NCBI GenBank assembly: GCA_947088865.1
Contig: CAMUHY010000003.1
Span: forward strand, 62,001-126,000
DNA length: 64,000 nt
Direction of reading: 5' to 3'
Source: an uncultured Eubacterium sp.
GTDB taxonomy: Bacteria > Bacillota > Clostridia > Lachnospirales > Lachnospiraceae
This document shows positions 47,754 to 56,428 of this stretch, piece after piece; position 1 is the stretch's first letter; every line of letters begins with the position of its first letter. Position numbers and translations under genes: made by a program. The notes under the pieces were generated by a model that saw only the letters and a list, made by a program, of their open reading frames with translations, was not told the DNA's origin and made no database searches.

Positions 47754-50537
47754 CTAATTTTTATTTAAATTTATATTAATTTCATTTATTTCTTGCTTTA
47801 TTTCATTTGGCACTACAATACTATCCATACAAGACTCAATAAACTCCATTATTTCATAATCCACATCTATTTTATTTTCCAAAACTAGCAGCATAAAAAC
47901 CATAGCTTTCTCTTCTTTGCCTACAACCTCTTCTTGACTCCACCATTGTATAGCTTTTTCAATAGAATATTCAATCTTTCTAATCTCTTGTCTAGCTTTT
48001 TCCCATTCACTTTGCATACTATATATAAGCGCCTTATTAATATGAAAAACAGCATACTTATCCATCCAACGAATCTTATTAATTATATCTAACGCAGGTG
48101 TTTTTATTTCTGATATTTCACCTCTTCGCATCATAAAGCATATATTAATAAGAGCTGGATTATATTTTCCTTCAAATATTTCGTCAAAACGCTCAGATAC
48201 TTCCAAAAGCATATTCTTACATAAATCAATATTATGTTCAATATAAGCCTCTATTGCCATAGACATTTTAGTTTCTAATTCTCGATAAACTTTATATTGT
48301 TCATTATTTTCTAAATAAATATCTTGCTCTTTCTTTTCCATACATTCAAAATATATGTCATGAAATAATGTCCAATCTTCATATAACTTACTATTGTTAC
48401 ATATTTCAATTGATTTTTTACACAATTCTTTCTTTTCATATTGATTTTTTATAGTACAAATATACATTTTCAATATACTTATCATACATTTTTTTATAAA
48501 AGGAGCACTTTCTTTCTTATGACATAATTCTATACTATATTCAATATATTTTTGTTCTATTGTTTCTTTCAAATCAATTTTTCCAATAACAATTTCTCCT
48601 AACAAAAACGTATAATCCAAACATACCCCATAATCATTTATATTATCTATATCATATTGTTCTATCGCATCCATTGCAATTTTAATTTTATTATTAATAT
48701 CTTCTTCTATATTACAATACACTTTATACGCTTTTAATAATAAATTCGATGATAGTTCATTTATATTAATTTGATTAAATATTTCACTTATTGATATATC
48801 AATGTTTATTTTTTCATCTATAAGCTCAAGCACAAATAAACAATAAAGTTCCAATATATCTTTATTATTTTTATGCTTTTCTTTGATATCGTTTATTATA
48901 TTCTTATAGTTATCTAAAACCATTTTTTGTTTTTTTATTTGTTTAAAAGCAGTAATTAATAGCACTCTCGCCATTTCTTCATTATCCAACTGATATTTTC
49001 CTTGTTCGATAATATTATCTCGTATTGTAATACCTTGTTCTTTGTCAACAAAGTCTGCCTTTGTTCCTAATACTGCTAAATAAAGAATTTTACAATCATC
49101 TTTTTTATTACAAATATTTAAAACTTTATCATAAATTTTAACAGAATTTTTCTGTCCAAATTTTTTATTATGATACCAAACAATTAATATAATTTCTCTC
49201 ATAAATAATTCTATTTGTTCTGAATCAATATCATTTGCTTTTACAAAAAATAAATGTAATACTGCCTCTAAAAATTCATATAATTCCTCTGTATTTTCTA
49301 TTCTATTCTTAATATTTAACAATGGCATCAAAACACCTTTAAGAATATGCTCCAAATCATCATGGAGAAGAAAATTATAGTTTATTTTCTTTAATATCTT
49401 TGTAATATCTACAATATCCTTTTTTGCCGCTGCTGCATCTAATGAAATAACTTGTCTATCAATTTCGTTTAAAGATTTATCGATATCATTTAATTTGCGT
49501 TTCCATGATTTTACTGGGAACAGTTCTATATTTTCTGGTAAAAATCCATTTATTAAATCAATATAATATTGAATAGGATTACTAAACAAATATGGCGCTT
49601 CAAACTTAAATATCGAAATCAGAGCATTCAAAACATCTTCTGCTGGAAGCATTGGATTTTTTTCTTTTTTATCAATACTTTTATCCAAATCCATTTTCAA
49701 ATCTGGCAATATAAAATTCACATCGTCAGCTTTTTTAAGCCAATTAGGTAACATTTCATAGTCTTTTTGAGTAAAACAAAACCACAGCCATTTATAGGGA
49801 AGCGCTGCATATTCTATACGTTCTTTCAATTTAGACATAATAACATCATCTTCCCACCCACTATAACCTATCACAATTGGAGACTGTGATTTTAAAAATT
49901 CTTCTATGGTTCCAGCAGTTGTCTTAATTCCCTGTTCACTTGCTATTTTTATAATCTCATTTTCTAAATTACAACAATCATAAAATTCATATGTCCCATG
50001 AACATGCATAATTTGAATATTATCTGAATTTTTATTTAATGCAATATTATCTAATACATTATTTGCAGAAAAAACATCATAATTTCCCAATAAATTCAAA
50101 CTTTTTAGTAAATGATTGTCAAAATTAGGCGTAATTACTGTTGTTGCAATCTTTTTTGCATTTAGTATTTGCGCTAACAACAAATTACTTGTAGAAATTC
50201 TTGCATTATTAATAATAGTTTTCAAATATTGCTGTCTATTTTTCTTATTTTTATATGCTTGTCCAAACCAGTAAGAATAATATTTTGCACTATTTTCTGA
50301 TAAATTTTCAGATTGTTGAAATACATCTTTTAATTCTTGACTATCTTCCCCATACAACTCTTTAATTCTATCTTGACAATGTTGTATAATCTCGCCAGCT
50401 GTTAATATTTCAGGGGCAGATATCCCTGAACCTACAACAAAGACATATGGACATTCCATTCCTCCCTGTTCATTGGTCGTTTTAACGGTTTCCCAAATTA
50501 ATGCAATGGCTTCTCGCAGCTTTATTATTTCTCCCAT
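47754..50537 (-). CDS. SIR2-domain protein with long helical C-terminus, probable anti-phage NADase
   Basis: The 927-residue protein starts behind AAGGAG. Residues 30-300 form a SIR2-like domain: VVGSGISAPEI (36-44), TPNFDNHL (Asn138), HVHGTYEF (His180 in the place of the catalytic His) and IGYSGWEDD (224-231). The remaining 600 residues are charged, isoleucine- and lysine-rich and helical, with TPR-like spacing, and lack membrane segments. This layout matches bacterial SIR2 defence effectors (DSR1/DSR2, Thoeris ThsA-like) that destroy NAD when phage is sensed. It has its own promoter and no partner gene. Its AT content is above that of its core neighbours. Confidence 0.78.
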   Translation of the reverse strand: MGEIIKLREAIALIWETVKTTNEQGGMECPYVFVVGSGISAPEILTAGEIIQHCQDRIKELYGEDSQELKDVFQQSENLSENSAKYYSYWFGQAYKNKKNRQQYLKTIINNARISTSNLLLAQILNAKKIATTVITPNFDNHLLKSLNLLGNYDVFSANNVLDNIALNKNSDNIQIMHVHGTYEFYDCCNLENEIIKIASEQGIKTTAGTIEEFLKSQSPIVIGYSGWEDDVIMSKLKERIEYAALPYKWLWFCFTQKDYEMLPNWLKKADDVNFILPDLKMDLDKSIDKKEKNPMLPAEDVLNALISIFKFEAPYLFSNPIQYYIDLINGFLPENIELFPVKSWKRKLNDIDKSLNEIDRQVISLDAAAAKKDIVDITKILKKINYNFLLHDDLEHILKGVLMPLLNIKNRIENTEELYEFLEAVLHLFFVKANDIDSEQIELFMREIILIVWYHNKKFGQKNSVKIYDKVLNICNKKDDCKILYLAVLGTKADFVDKEQGITIRDNIIEQGKYQLDNEEMARVLLITAFKQIKKQKMVLDNYKNIINDIKEKHKNNKDILELYCLFVLELIDEKINIDISISEIFNQININELSSNLLLKAYKVYCNIEEDINNKIKIAMDAIEQYDIDNINDYGVCLDYTFLLGEIVIGKIDLKETIEQKYIEYSIELCHKKESAPFIKKCMISILKMYICTIKNQYEKKELCKKSIEICNNSKLYEDWTLFHDIYFECMEKKEQDIYLENNEQYKVYRELETKMSMAIEAYIEHNIDLCKNMLLEVSERFDEIFEGKYNPALINICFMMRRGEISEIKTPALDIINKIRWMDKYAVFHINKALIYSMQSEWEKARQEIRKIEYSIEKAIQWWSQEEVVGKEEKAMVFMLLVLENKIDVDYEIMEFIESCMDSIVVPNEIKQEINEININLNKN

Positions 50538-50663
50538 ATATTCTACTCCTTAGTAATAATAATTTATTATTTAATGTTCTATATAAAGACCTATCACTTT
50601 CTTTAATATTTCTTTCAAAAAATCGTTTAATTACTTTCACAATTTTACTCTGTATACTTTTTT

Positions 50664-50691
50664 ATTATACAAAAAAATATTTATAAGGCAA
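50664..50691 (-). promoter_or_regulatory. Promoter of the SIR2 gene
   Basis: Minus-strand TTGCCT, a 16-base spacer and a perfect TATAAT. The start near 50657 leaves a 120-base leader, so the gene is a transcription unit of its own. Confidence 0.6.
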
Positions 50692-50706
50692 CCTTTTTAT
50701 AAAAAT

Positions 50707-50751
50707 AAAACCCTTGCAAATGGCATTTTCATGTCATCTGCAAGGGTTTTT
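50707..50751 (-). terminator. Terminator before the SIR2 gene
   Basis: Arms AAAACCCTTGCA and TGCAAGGGTTTT with T-rich flanks on both strands end the minus-strand transcript of the small gene at 50770-50961. Confidence 0.85.
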
Positions 50752-50769
50752 ATCTCTCTTATTATACTT

Positions 50770-50961
50770 TCATAAATTATGATGATTTCTTGAGTTGCTT
50801 ACAACCTTTTCATCATCTAAAACCTTCTTACATTTTACAGTAAAAATGTTACCGCCTGCTGTATAACAGGTAGCAAAATCCCCATTCACATCAATCCTGT
50901 CTATCCCAAACTTTCCCACTTGAATAATCCCTTTATTACTTCTAATTTTTCTAACAAACAT
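50770..50961 (-). CDS. Hypothetical protein (63 aa), coupled to upstream gene
   Basis: Unrecognised small protein beginning MFVRKIRSNKGIIQVGKFG; the sequence alternates as in a beta-rich fold (IDVNGDFATCYTAGGNIFTV). Its ATG overlaps the TAA of the frameshifted upstream gene as TAATG and is preceded by GGAGGAGG, so translation is coupled to that gene in its restored frame. Confidence 0.6.
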   Translation of the reverse strand: MFVRKIRSNKGIIQVGKFGIDRIDVNGDFATCYTAGGNIFTVKCKKVLDDEKVVSNSRNHHNL

Positions 50962-51657
50962 TATTTACCAGCCTCCTCCCCATCAAAGAATATGCACTTT
51001 CCCTTCACCACATCAGGGGAAAACAATCCTTCTCCTCTAAATTGTGTATTTTCAATCAATGTTACTTCTCCAGCCTTGCAGAGCAGATTATCACCACTGA
51101 AAAAAAATATCTGTACTTCCAGTATTTTCTATCTGGATGGCTTCTAACCCATCTGACCAGTGGTATGGTCGGATGCTTCGGATATCATCAAAATATCGAA
51201 AATCGACCTCATGCTTTTCCCAGTCTGTAACAAGATAACTATCCTGAAACATTCCAATATGCGGTCTTACAGGAATCTCAAGCACTTTTCCTTCACTATT
51301 CTTAAAAAGTGCCTTTCTTACAAATACCCCAATTATCTTGAGATACAACTCATTATTTTTTAATATCCTGTCTGCTTTTGCAATCAGCTCTGTCTTGCAT
51401 TCTTCCTGTAATTTCTTACATTCACTCAAAGATAAGGCAGGAATGTCGAACTTGTGTAGACAATCTTTTATTTTTTTTAACTGCTCAAGATTAATTTCAG
51501 CAAACAGTAATTCATATTCATTTTTTGAATGGGTATATACAACCAAACGGCATTTTCTCCTCTCTAAATCAATCCTCTTAACAATACTTGTATCAATATG
51601 TATACCATCTTCTAACTCTGGATGCCCTGATACAAAGCCATGAGCGATATAACACAT
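50961..51657 (-). pseudogene. Hypothetical accessory protein with a one-base frameshift in an eight-base homopolymer
   Basis: The first frame gives 188 residues (MCYIAHGFVSGHPELEDG to STDIFFQW) and then stops. Removing one T from the T8 run (plus-strand A8 at 51100-51107) joins it to SGDNLLCKAGEVTLIEN and then FDGEEAGK, giving a 231-residue protein whose TAA overlaps the next ATG as TAATG. The clean coupling implies that the longer frame is the original one. No domain was recognised. The break may be a real mutation, phase variation, or a sequencing error in a homopolymer. Confidence 0.6.
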
Positions 51658-51756
51658 CTCCCTTGTCCCTTTCAGCTTATGCTTTGAAAAATACTATTCT
51701 GTTAATTGAATCATAACTTTCTCCCTTCTTTATTCTGGAACACTTTATCACACATC

Positions 51757-52341
51757 TTACATTAAACTTCCTGCTGTTAAAGCCAATGCCTCCTCAATCT
51801 GCTTTGAGCCAATATTTAAGTAACGCTGTGTCACTGAAACATTGGAATGTTGGAGTAGAATCCTTACTAATTCAATATTGTAATCACTCTCAACATACAC
51901 TTTTACACTGAAATATTTTCTATAACTGTGTGAGCCATAATTTCTCAATGGAAGTTCCATCTTGTTAAACACAAAATTCAGATAACGCTCTACCTGACGC
52001 TCGCCAACTGCAAATAATCTGGCATTTTTCTCAATATGAAAGTCATAAGCATACTGCTGGACAAAACTGTATACCTCAACAGGAACAGTAAATGACCTTA
52101 TCTTCTTTGTCTTCTGCTCTTTGATATCCAGCCTCCATCGGTTTCCATCCTTGATAAAGCTGTTCATCTTAAGCTGTAATGTATCTCCTAACCGCAGACC
52201 AAGACATGCCTGTAAAACTAACACCGCTGCAATACGTGGGTTTGGTCTTATGGATACCCCATCCAGCTTAAAACCACTGCGAATCAGGGAAATACTTTCT
52301 TTATACTGTTCTTCTGTCAATGCTACACATTTCTTATTCAT
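51757..52341 (-). CDS. Tyrosine recombinase, catalytic domain only
   Basis: The 194-residue protein has the full phage-integrase catalytic set: Arg50 in LQACLGLRLGD, a lysine in the KEQKTKK hairpin (77-80), His138 and Arg141 in GSHSYRKYF, His165 in LLQHSNVSV and nucleophile Tyr174 in TQRYLNIG. It lacks an arm-binding domain and most of the core-binding domain, so it resembles short XerC/D-like recombinases that resolve dimers, invert DNA or mobilise small elements. The start at 52341 follows AAAGGAGG. No clear att site was found. Confidence 0.88.
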   Translation of the reverse strand: MNKKCVALTEEQYKESISLIRSGFKLDGVSIRPNPRIAAVLVLQACLGLRLGDTLQLKMNSFIKDGNRWRLDIKEQKTKKIRSFTVPVEVYSFVQQYAYDFHIEKNARLFAVGERQVERYLNFVFNKMELPLRNYGSHSYRKYFSVKVYVESDYNIELVRILLQHSNVSVTQRYLNIGSKQIEEALALTAGSLM

Positions 52342-53485
52342 AAAAAGCCTCCTTTCCAAAAGTCGTATAATCTCGCCAAAAAGGTCGTATTTATTGATTG
52401 CTTTGATACTGCTATCCCAGAAAGCCCGATTTTAAACCATAGGTCGATTAATAGGTATTATTCGACTTTTTCTATGACACCGTTGTAGCCCCTGTATCGC
52501 CTTATTTTCAAGCACCCCAAAGTATCTGCCATTAAACAGGTAAACCGCCTGTATGAGCCTGATACAAAGTTCCGACTAGATTTACACAATATACGAATTC
52601 TTTGGCGTTGCTGTACTATAACTCTGATTTCAAAAAGATACCAGTAGCTAAACTATACAAATCTTTTATAGATTGTTTGGTAGTTGTGCTTTATATCGCA
52701 TTTAAAAAGAGGGTTTCTTCTATAATAGATGTGTTCTTAGAAAACTAGATATTTTTATTCCTTATCAAAGGCTGCTACCTCAACTTACAGCAGCAAAAAT
52801 ACTACTCATAACGATTAATAAAAATATCAAAACAAGTAATTTTGCATATCAATTCACTGGAAATATGGATAAATAAATCCATATTACTTTGAAAAAGCAA
52901 ACTAAAATCAAATGACTTTAAGAAGAACTTTAGAATTGTCACTCATTAAGAGTGACAAAAACAGAAGATTTTATGATTACAATTTCATTCTTTTAAAACT
53001 TCTAAGGATTTTGCCCTGAAAATAGGCATTTCTAAAAAAGGGAACAGCCGCATAGAGTCTTTAGTGACTTTATGTTACTTATTTTTCATTACTAAAATAA
53101 TACCCTAAAAATACCATGTCACTTATGAAAAAATCTTAAAAAGTAAATATGAAACTAAAAATTTTTACCTTACAATAAAAACTTAAACCAAAAATACAAA
53201 TCTTACTCAATGCAAAATACAATCTCTTTACTTTTGCCCTTATACTTTGAAGTTACTGAAACAATCAATAAATATATCATTTTTGTAACACATACAATAT
53301 AGGTGAAATAATAAGGAAATCATTTCTTGAAACGATTTATTTAAAACTGAAATTAAAAGGATAAGATTAAAACAATAAATCTTTATGTCAAGAAGATATT
53401 TTCTATTTATTAAAACAGCAAATTCATATGAAATGAATTCCTAGTTTTTGTCAATACAATTTTTCTCTATTATAACGATTTGCAG
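52342..53485. other. Long gene-free AT-rich region upstream of the recombinase
   Basis: No credible frame is present. At 52360-52470 lie short repeated motifs (AAAGTCGTAT, AAGGTCGTAT, AGGTCGATTA and ATTCGACTTTTT), possibly recombinase-binding sites. From about 52790 rightward the sequence shows scattered, weak relatives of the 21-bp repeat core (ATAACGATTAAT, ATCAAAACAAG), so the array seems to fade out in this direction. Confidence 0.45.
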
Positions 53486-53821
53486 TTCATGTTAAATCAA
53501 TAGTTGGCTTTCTCAAGACAACAGTTGATTTTCTTAAATCGATACTTGGTTATATTCAAACGACAGTTGCACTAGTCAAAACGGTAGTTGCATAAATCAA
53601 AACACTAATTGCATGAGTTAAAACGATGGTTGATTTTCTTAAAACGATGCTTGCATAAGTCAAGACGATGGTTGATGTTTTCAAATCGATGCTTGCATAC
53701 ATTAAAACGATAGTTGATTTTCTTAAAACAATGGTTGCATACATCAAGACAATAGTTGATTTTCTCAAATTGATGGTCGTATAAGTCAAAACATTAGTTG
53801 CACAAGTTAAAACAACTATCA
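53486..53821. repeat. Tandem array of sixteen 21-bp repeats
   Basis: Sixteen units of exactly 21 bp follow each other without spacers. Each ends in a GTTG-like tetramer with the core TCAAAACGATGGTTG, and the first six to eight bases alternate between CATACAT-type and ATTTTCT-type. Divergence between units is about 15-35%. Further decayed units continue on both sides (53465-53485, 53822-53886). No unique spacers exist, so it is not CRISPR. Confidence 0.9.
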
Positions 53822-54283
53822 GTTTTCATTAAAACGATTTATAACATGTATCAAAACGATTACAAGTTTCTATTGGAACGATTTTAACAAACCTTAGCTA
53901 CATTAAAAAATAAAGTACCTGATAATTAAATATCAAGCACTTTATGTCAATATCAAAACAACGTTACATTTATTAAAATAATTAAAATATATCAAATCAA
54001 TATAAGTTTATCTTACAATGAGTTAGATACTTAAATCAATACTACAACTTAAATCTACATACCCCATTTGTAACTGGATAAATATCTGCATTAAATGACT
54101 CATAACTCGAATCCCTACACTAACTATCAATAAATTATAAAATTTATTGATAATAACTACATATAAATATATCAAATATATTACTTTTATCAAAAAATAT
54201 TTTCTATAAATCAAAACAAGCAAACTCATATAACAAGAATACACTTAGTATATCTTATTTATATTGTGCAAATATTTTTCAAT
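53822..54283. other. Decayed repeat flank, no gene seen
   Basis: The first 65 bases hold degenerate 21-bp units (TTAAAACGATTTAT, TCAAAACGATTAC, GGAACGATTTT). The region 54185-54243 resembles 53386-53447 (AATATTTTCTAT, then AAAACA-GCAAA-TCATAT), an imperfect direct repeat about 800 bp apart that brackets the array. A 73-codon minus-strand frame here has no ribosome site and is not called. Confidence 0.5.
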
Positions 54284-54523
54284 TTAGAATGAATCATTAA
54301 TCGCTTCATTTCCAGCTAAAATAAATAACTCTGCCAACGACTTAATTTCTATTGCAGGCTCATACTCTTTATAATCTTTAATATCTGAAACAGATACTAT
54401 TTGTAACCCATCTTTCTCCAATAAAGATAAAGCACCATATAAACTCTTCACTTCCTCCTCTGTTTTTGTTCTATAATAATAAGAACCTATGATACCTCTC
54501 CTTGTTATGATTAAACAGCTCAT
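54284..54523 (-). CDS. Hypothetical protein (79 aa) downstream of the alarmone synthetase
   Basis: The small protein starts MSCLIITRRGIIGSYYYRTKTEEEV and is mostly acidic after that (GLQIVSVSDIKDYKEYEPAIEIKS). Its AGGAGG site is made by the last two Arg codons of the synthetase gene, and only six bases separate the genes, so they are one operon. Size, acidity and coupling would suit an antitoxin or regulator of the synthetase, but there is no homology evidence. Confidence 0.6.
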   Translation of the reverse strand: MSCLIITRRGIIGSYYYRTKTEEEVKSLYGALSLLEKDGLQIVSVSDIKDYKEYEPAIEIKSLAELFILAGNEAINDSF

Positions 54524-54529
54524 ATCTGC

Positions 54530-55158
54530 TTACCTCCTAATATTATTAAACCAATTACATGCATAAGCAATATCTAATTCTCTTTTAAAATCATCTTCTG
54601 TAATAATTTTATTCATATCATATAAATTTCTTAACTGCTTCATTACAATTGGACTCGTAATCTTATAGCAATATTTATGACTCCAATTTATAAAATTTTC
54701 ATCTGAATGTTTCCATATTTGTACTTCGATAGGATAACATCTATTATTAAGTTTATAATATAAATGAATAGCTCTATATCCATCATCATTTTCCTTTTTG
54801 CCTTGTGTCAAGTCTATTACTTGAAAATAATCTGGTATAATACTTAAATCAGGATAATTATTACATATTACACGAATTCCAAGTAAGTCATTAAAACATA
54901 ATATAGCTTTTCTAGTGTTTTCCTTATATTTCTTCACTTTCAATTTTAATGAATCAACAGATTTAATGCTATATGATTTGATTTTAAAACCTTAATTAAT
55001 TCACATTCATAACTTGCCTGCATAGTCTTTAAATCTGTTATTACTTTAGTTAAATCTTTTTCATCAAATTTATTCATAGAATAATTAGCTAGATTTACTT
55101 TTAAAGATGACTCTAAAGATATACTTGCTAAGAATTCCTCTGTAAGTATATCAAACAT
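54530..55158 (-). CDS. RelA/SpoT-like small alarmone synthetase, split in two frames at a slippery site
   Basis: Frame 0 starts at 55158 behind AAAGGAG and stops at 54946 after about 70 residues. The -1 frame carries the rest, ending at 54530. Joined at the heptamer T_TTA_AAA, the product is 209 residues, the usual length of RelP/RelQ-type enzymes. It contains IKSYSIKSVDSLKLKVKKY, CFNDLLGIRVICNN, DDGYRAIHLYYK and YPIEVQIWKHSDENFINWSHK, matching motifs of (p)ppGpp synthetase domains; no hydrolase domain is present. Without frameshifting only an inactive fragment forms. It is either a programmed -1 frameshift gene or a recent pseudogene. It could be a growth regulator or a toxSAS-type toxin. 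Confidence 0.72.
54982..54988 (-). other. U_UUA_AAA slippery heptamer in the synthetase gene
   Basis: In the zero frame the codons read GTT TTA AAA TCA. Slipping back one base gives TTT AAA ATC AAA TCA, which continues straight into the conserved synthetase region. This is a canonical X_XXY_YYZ motif at the exact frame junction. Confidence 0.75.
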
Positions 55159-55198
55159 TATGTACTCTCCTTTCTTAAAATATAACAAACTATTATTT

Positions 55199-55227
55199 AT
55201 CATACTATAAAAATCATTCCATTACAA
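55199..55227 (-). promoter_or_regulatory. Promoter of the alarmone-synthetase operon
   Basis: Minus-strand TTGTAA, a 17-base spacer and TATGAT. Start near 55192, 35 bases before the start codon. Confidence 0.55.
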
Positions 55228-55587
55228 TGATATATCAATAATGTTTATTGAATATTAATATGTAAATATGCTGTCTTTCATCATTTATTATTGAATAATA
55301 ATCCCCATTATAAACTAATATTTTTTATAGAAACTTAAAATACCATTAAAGACTATCTTACCAAAAACCTTCCACAACAGAGCAGGCACTATCATACACT
55401 TTATTTGTAAATCAAACAGCCTATTTTTGATATATTAGGAAAAATCAAAGAATACGCAAGAAATAAGCTCTATACGCTATCAGAATTAATCAAAGAAAAA
55501 GTACCTGTAAAAAAAGACAGTACACTCAGTGTAGCCCTAAAATACAGCTTAATTCTTATGCTTATCTTTTAGCCAAGCAAAAAATCC
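55228..55587. other. Intergenic with a possible gene fragment
   Basis: On the plus strand, 55420-55575 reads as protein-like sequence (GKIKEYARNKLYTLSELIKE, then KYSLILMLIF) of about 50 residues with no start codon or ribosome site. It slightly recalls the late part of IS66-type transposases and is probably a decayed fragment. The rest is A/T-rich spacer. Confidence 0.35.
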
Positions 55588-56196
55588 TTATTTCTCATTC
55601 TTAGAAACTTGACCATCTAAAAAATCCTGATATAATACATCTTTACTATTACTTAAAATTCCAAAATGCTCCTCTAAGGCTCTATAATAATCTGACTTAT
55701 CTTCTTGTGTCCTCAATACCCCAATAAATATGTAATTATTTAAACTCTTACTATATCCACAATGAAAATCAAGTTTGGATAAAATATTCATACCTACTAA
55801 GCCATGATTATATCTATCATAATTAACTTTAAATTTTTTAATACCTAAATCAAAGTCATGTATAAATAACCTAGAACTATGTATAAAACAAATACTTTCA
55901 TCTTTAAACAGCTCCTTATCTGTCATCGAATCAATACTTGGAAGTTTTGTATTCTTATTAAATTCTACACCTAAACTTCTTATAATTTTTGTTTCTCCAT
56001 TACGAAAATTTTTTATATCGAACTTTTTTAATTCTCTACATTGATTTTTACTATATCCAAAAAACATTAAAGGAATATTCGTAAAAGAATAGCCTGTATC
56101 AATTTTTACATTTTCTATGGTAGACTCATCTACTTTTAAAACTCCATTAAAAGAATTTCTATCCATAGGTATAATCAAAACATGATTCATAATCAT
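55588..56196 (-). CDS. Retropepsin-like aspartic protease domain protein
   Basis: The 202-residue protein carries the clan AA signature: VKIDTGYSFTNIP with Asp33-Thr-Gly near the N-terminus and NHGLVGMNILSKLDF (about 131-145), the usual second hydrophobic-Gly motif of single-domain retropepsins. Proteins of this type act as dimers. The substrate is unknown. It overlaps the upstream 89-residue gene by 38 bases in another frame and starts behind GAGGGG. No transposon or retroelement genes are next to it, so it is a free-standing protease, perhaps an immunity or regulatory one. Confidence 0.65.
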   Translation of the reverse strand: MIMNHVLIIPMDRNSFNGVLKVDESTIENVKIDTGYSFTNIPLMFFGYSKNQCRELKKFDIKNFRNGETKIIRSLGVEFNKNTKLPSIDSMTDKELFKDESICFIHSSRLFIHDFDLGIKKFKVNYDRYNHGLVGMNILSKLDFHCGYSKSLNNYIFIGVLRTQEDKSDYYRALEEHFGILSNSKDVLYQDFLDGQVSKNEK

Positions 56197-56428
56197 CTAA
56201 CCCCTCTTCTTCCAAAGGATTATAAACAGAACACACCCTTTTCTGGTCTAAACCTGCCTCTTTTTTAGATAAATTACCAAAATAAGCTACAATACCTACA
56301 GTATCAAAAACCTTTGAATCATACTCAAAATCTGATAAATAAATAAAAGTATCATGTATATCTGATAATTGTCTCACATAAACTTTCATTCCAATTTTTA
56401 AATCTTCTAATTTCAACTTATCACTCAT
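56159..56428 (-). CDS. Hypothetical protein (89 aa) coupled to the retropepsin-like gene
   Basis: It begins MSDKLKLEDLKIGMKVYVRQ behind AAGGAG. The LKIGMKVYVRQLSDIHDTFIYL segment looks like an SH3-like or KOW-like beta barrel start (compare DLKVGMKV in many small mobile-element proteins). The acidic tail (EEEGLDDYESCFDY) overlaps the start of the protease gene. Function unknown; the overlap argues for a joint role. Confidence 0.6.
   Translation of the reverse strand: MSDKLKLEDLKIGMKVYVRQLSDIHDTFIYLSDFEYDSKVFDTVGIVAYFGNLSKKEAGLDQKRVCSVYNPLEEEGLDDYESCFDYTYG

Noticed and set aside
47570-47779. 69-codon plus-strand frame over the IS-like remnant
   Set aside because: It is a translation of the hairpin-forming end sequence, with no ribosome binding site.
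53556-53789. 77-codon minus-strand frame reading STIVLMYA/IVLRK repeats
   Set aside because: It is just the 21-bp array read as seven-codon units, without a ribosome binding site; the repeats continue beyond its ends in non-coding sequence.
53486-53821. CRISPR array
   Set aside because: The repeats are contiguous, with no unique spacers, and no cas genes are nearby.
54023-54244. 73-codon minus-strand frame
   Set aside because: Low-complexity Ile/Leu/Tyr translation of very AT-rich DNA, no ribosome binding site, no neighbours in operon spacing.
55420-55575. Short plus-strand protein-like stretch as a gene
   Set aside because: No start codon or ribosome site; at most a fragment of a transposase-like gene, so it is only noted within the intergenic entry.
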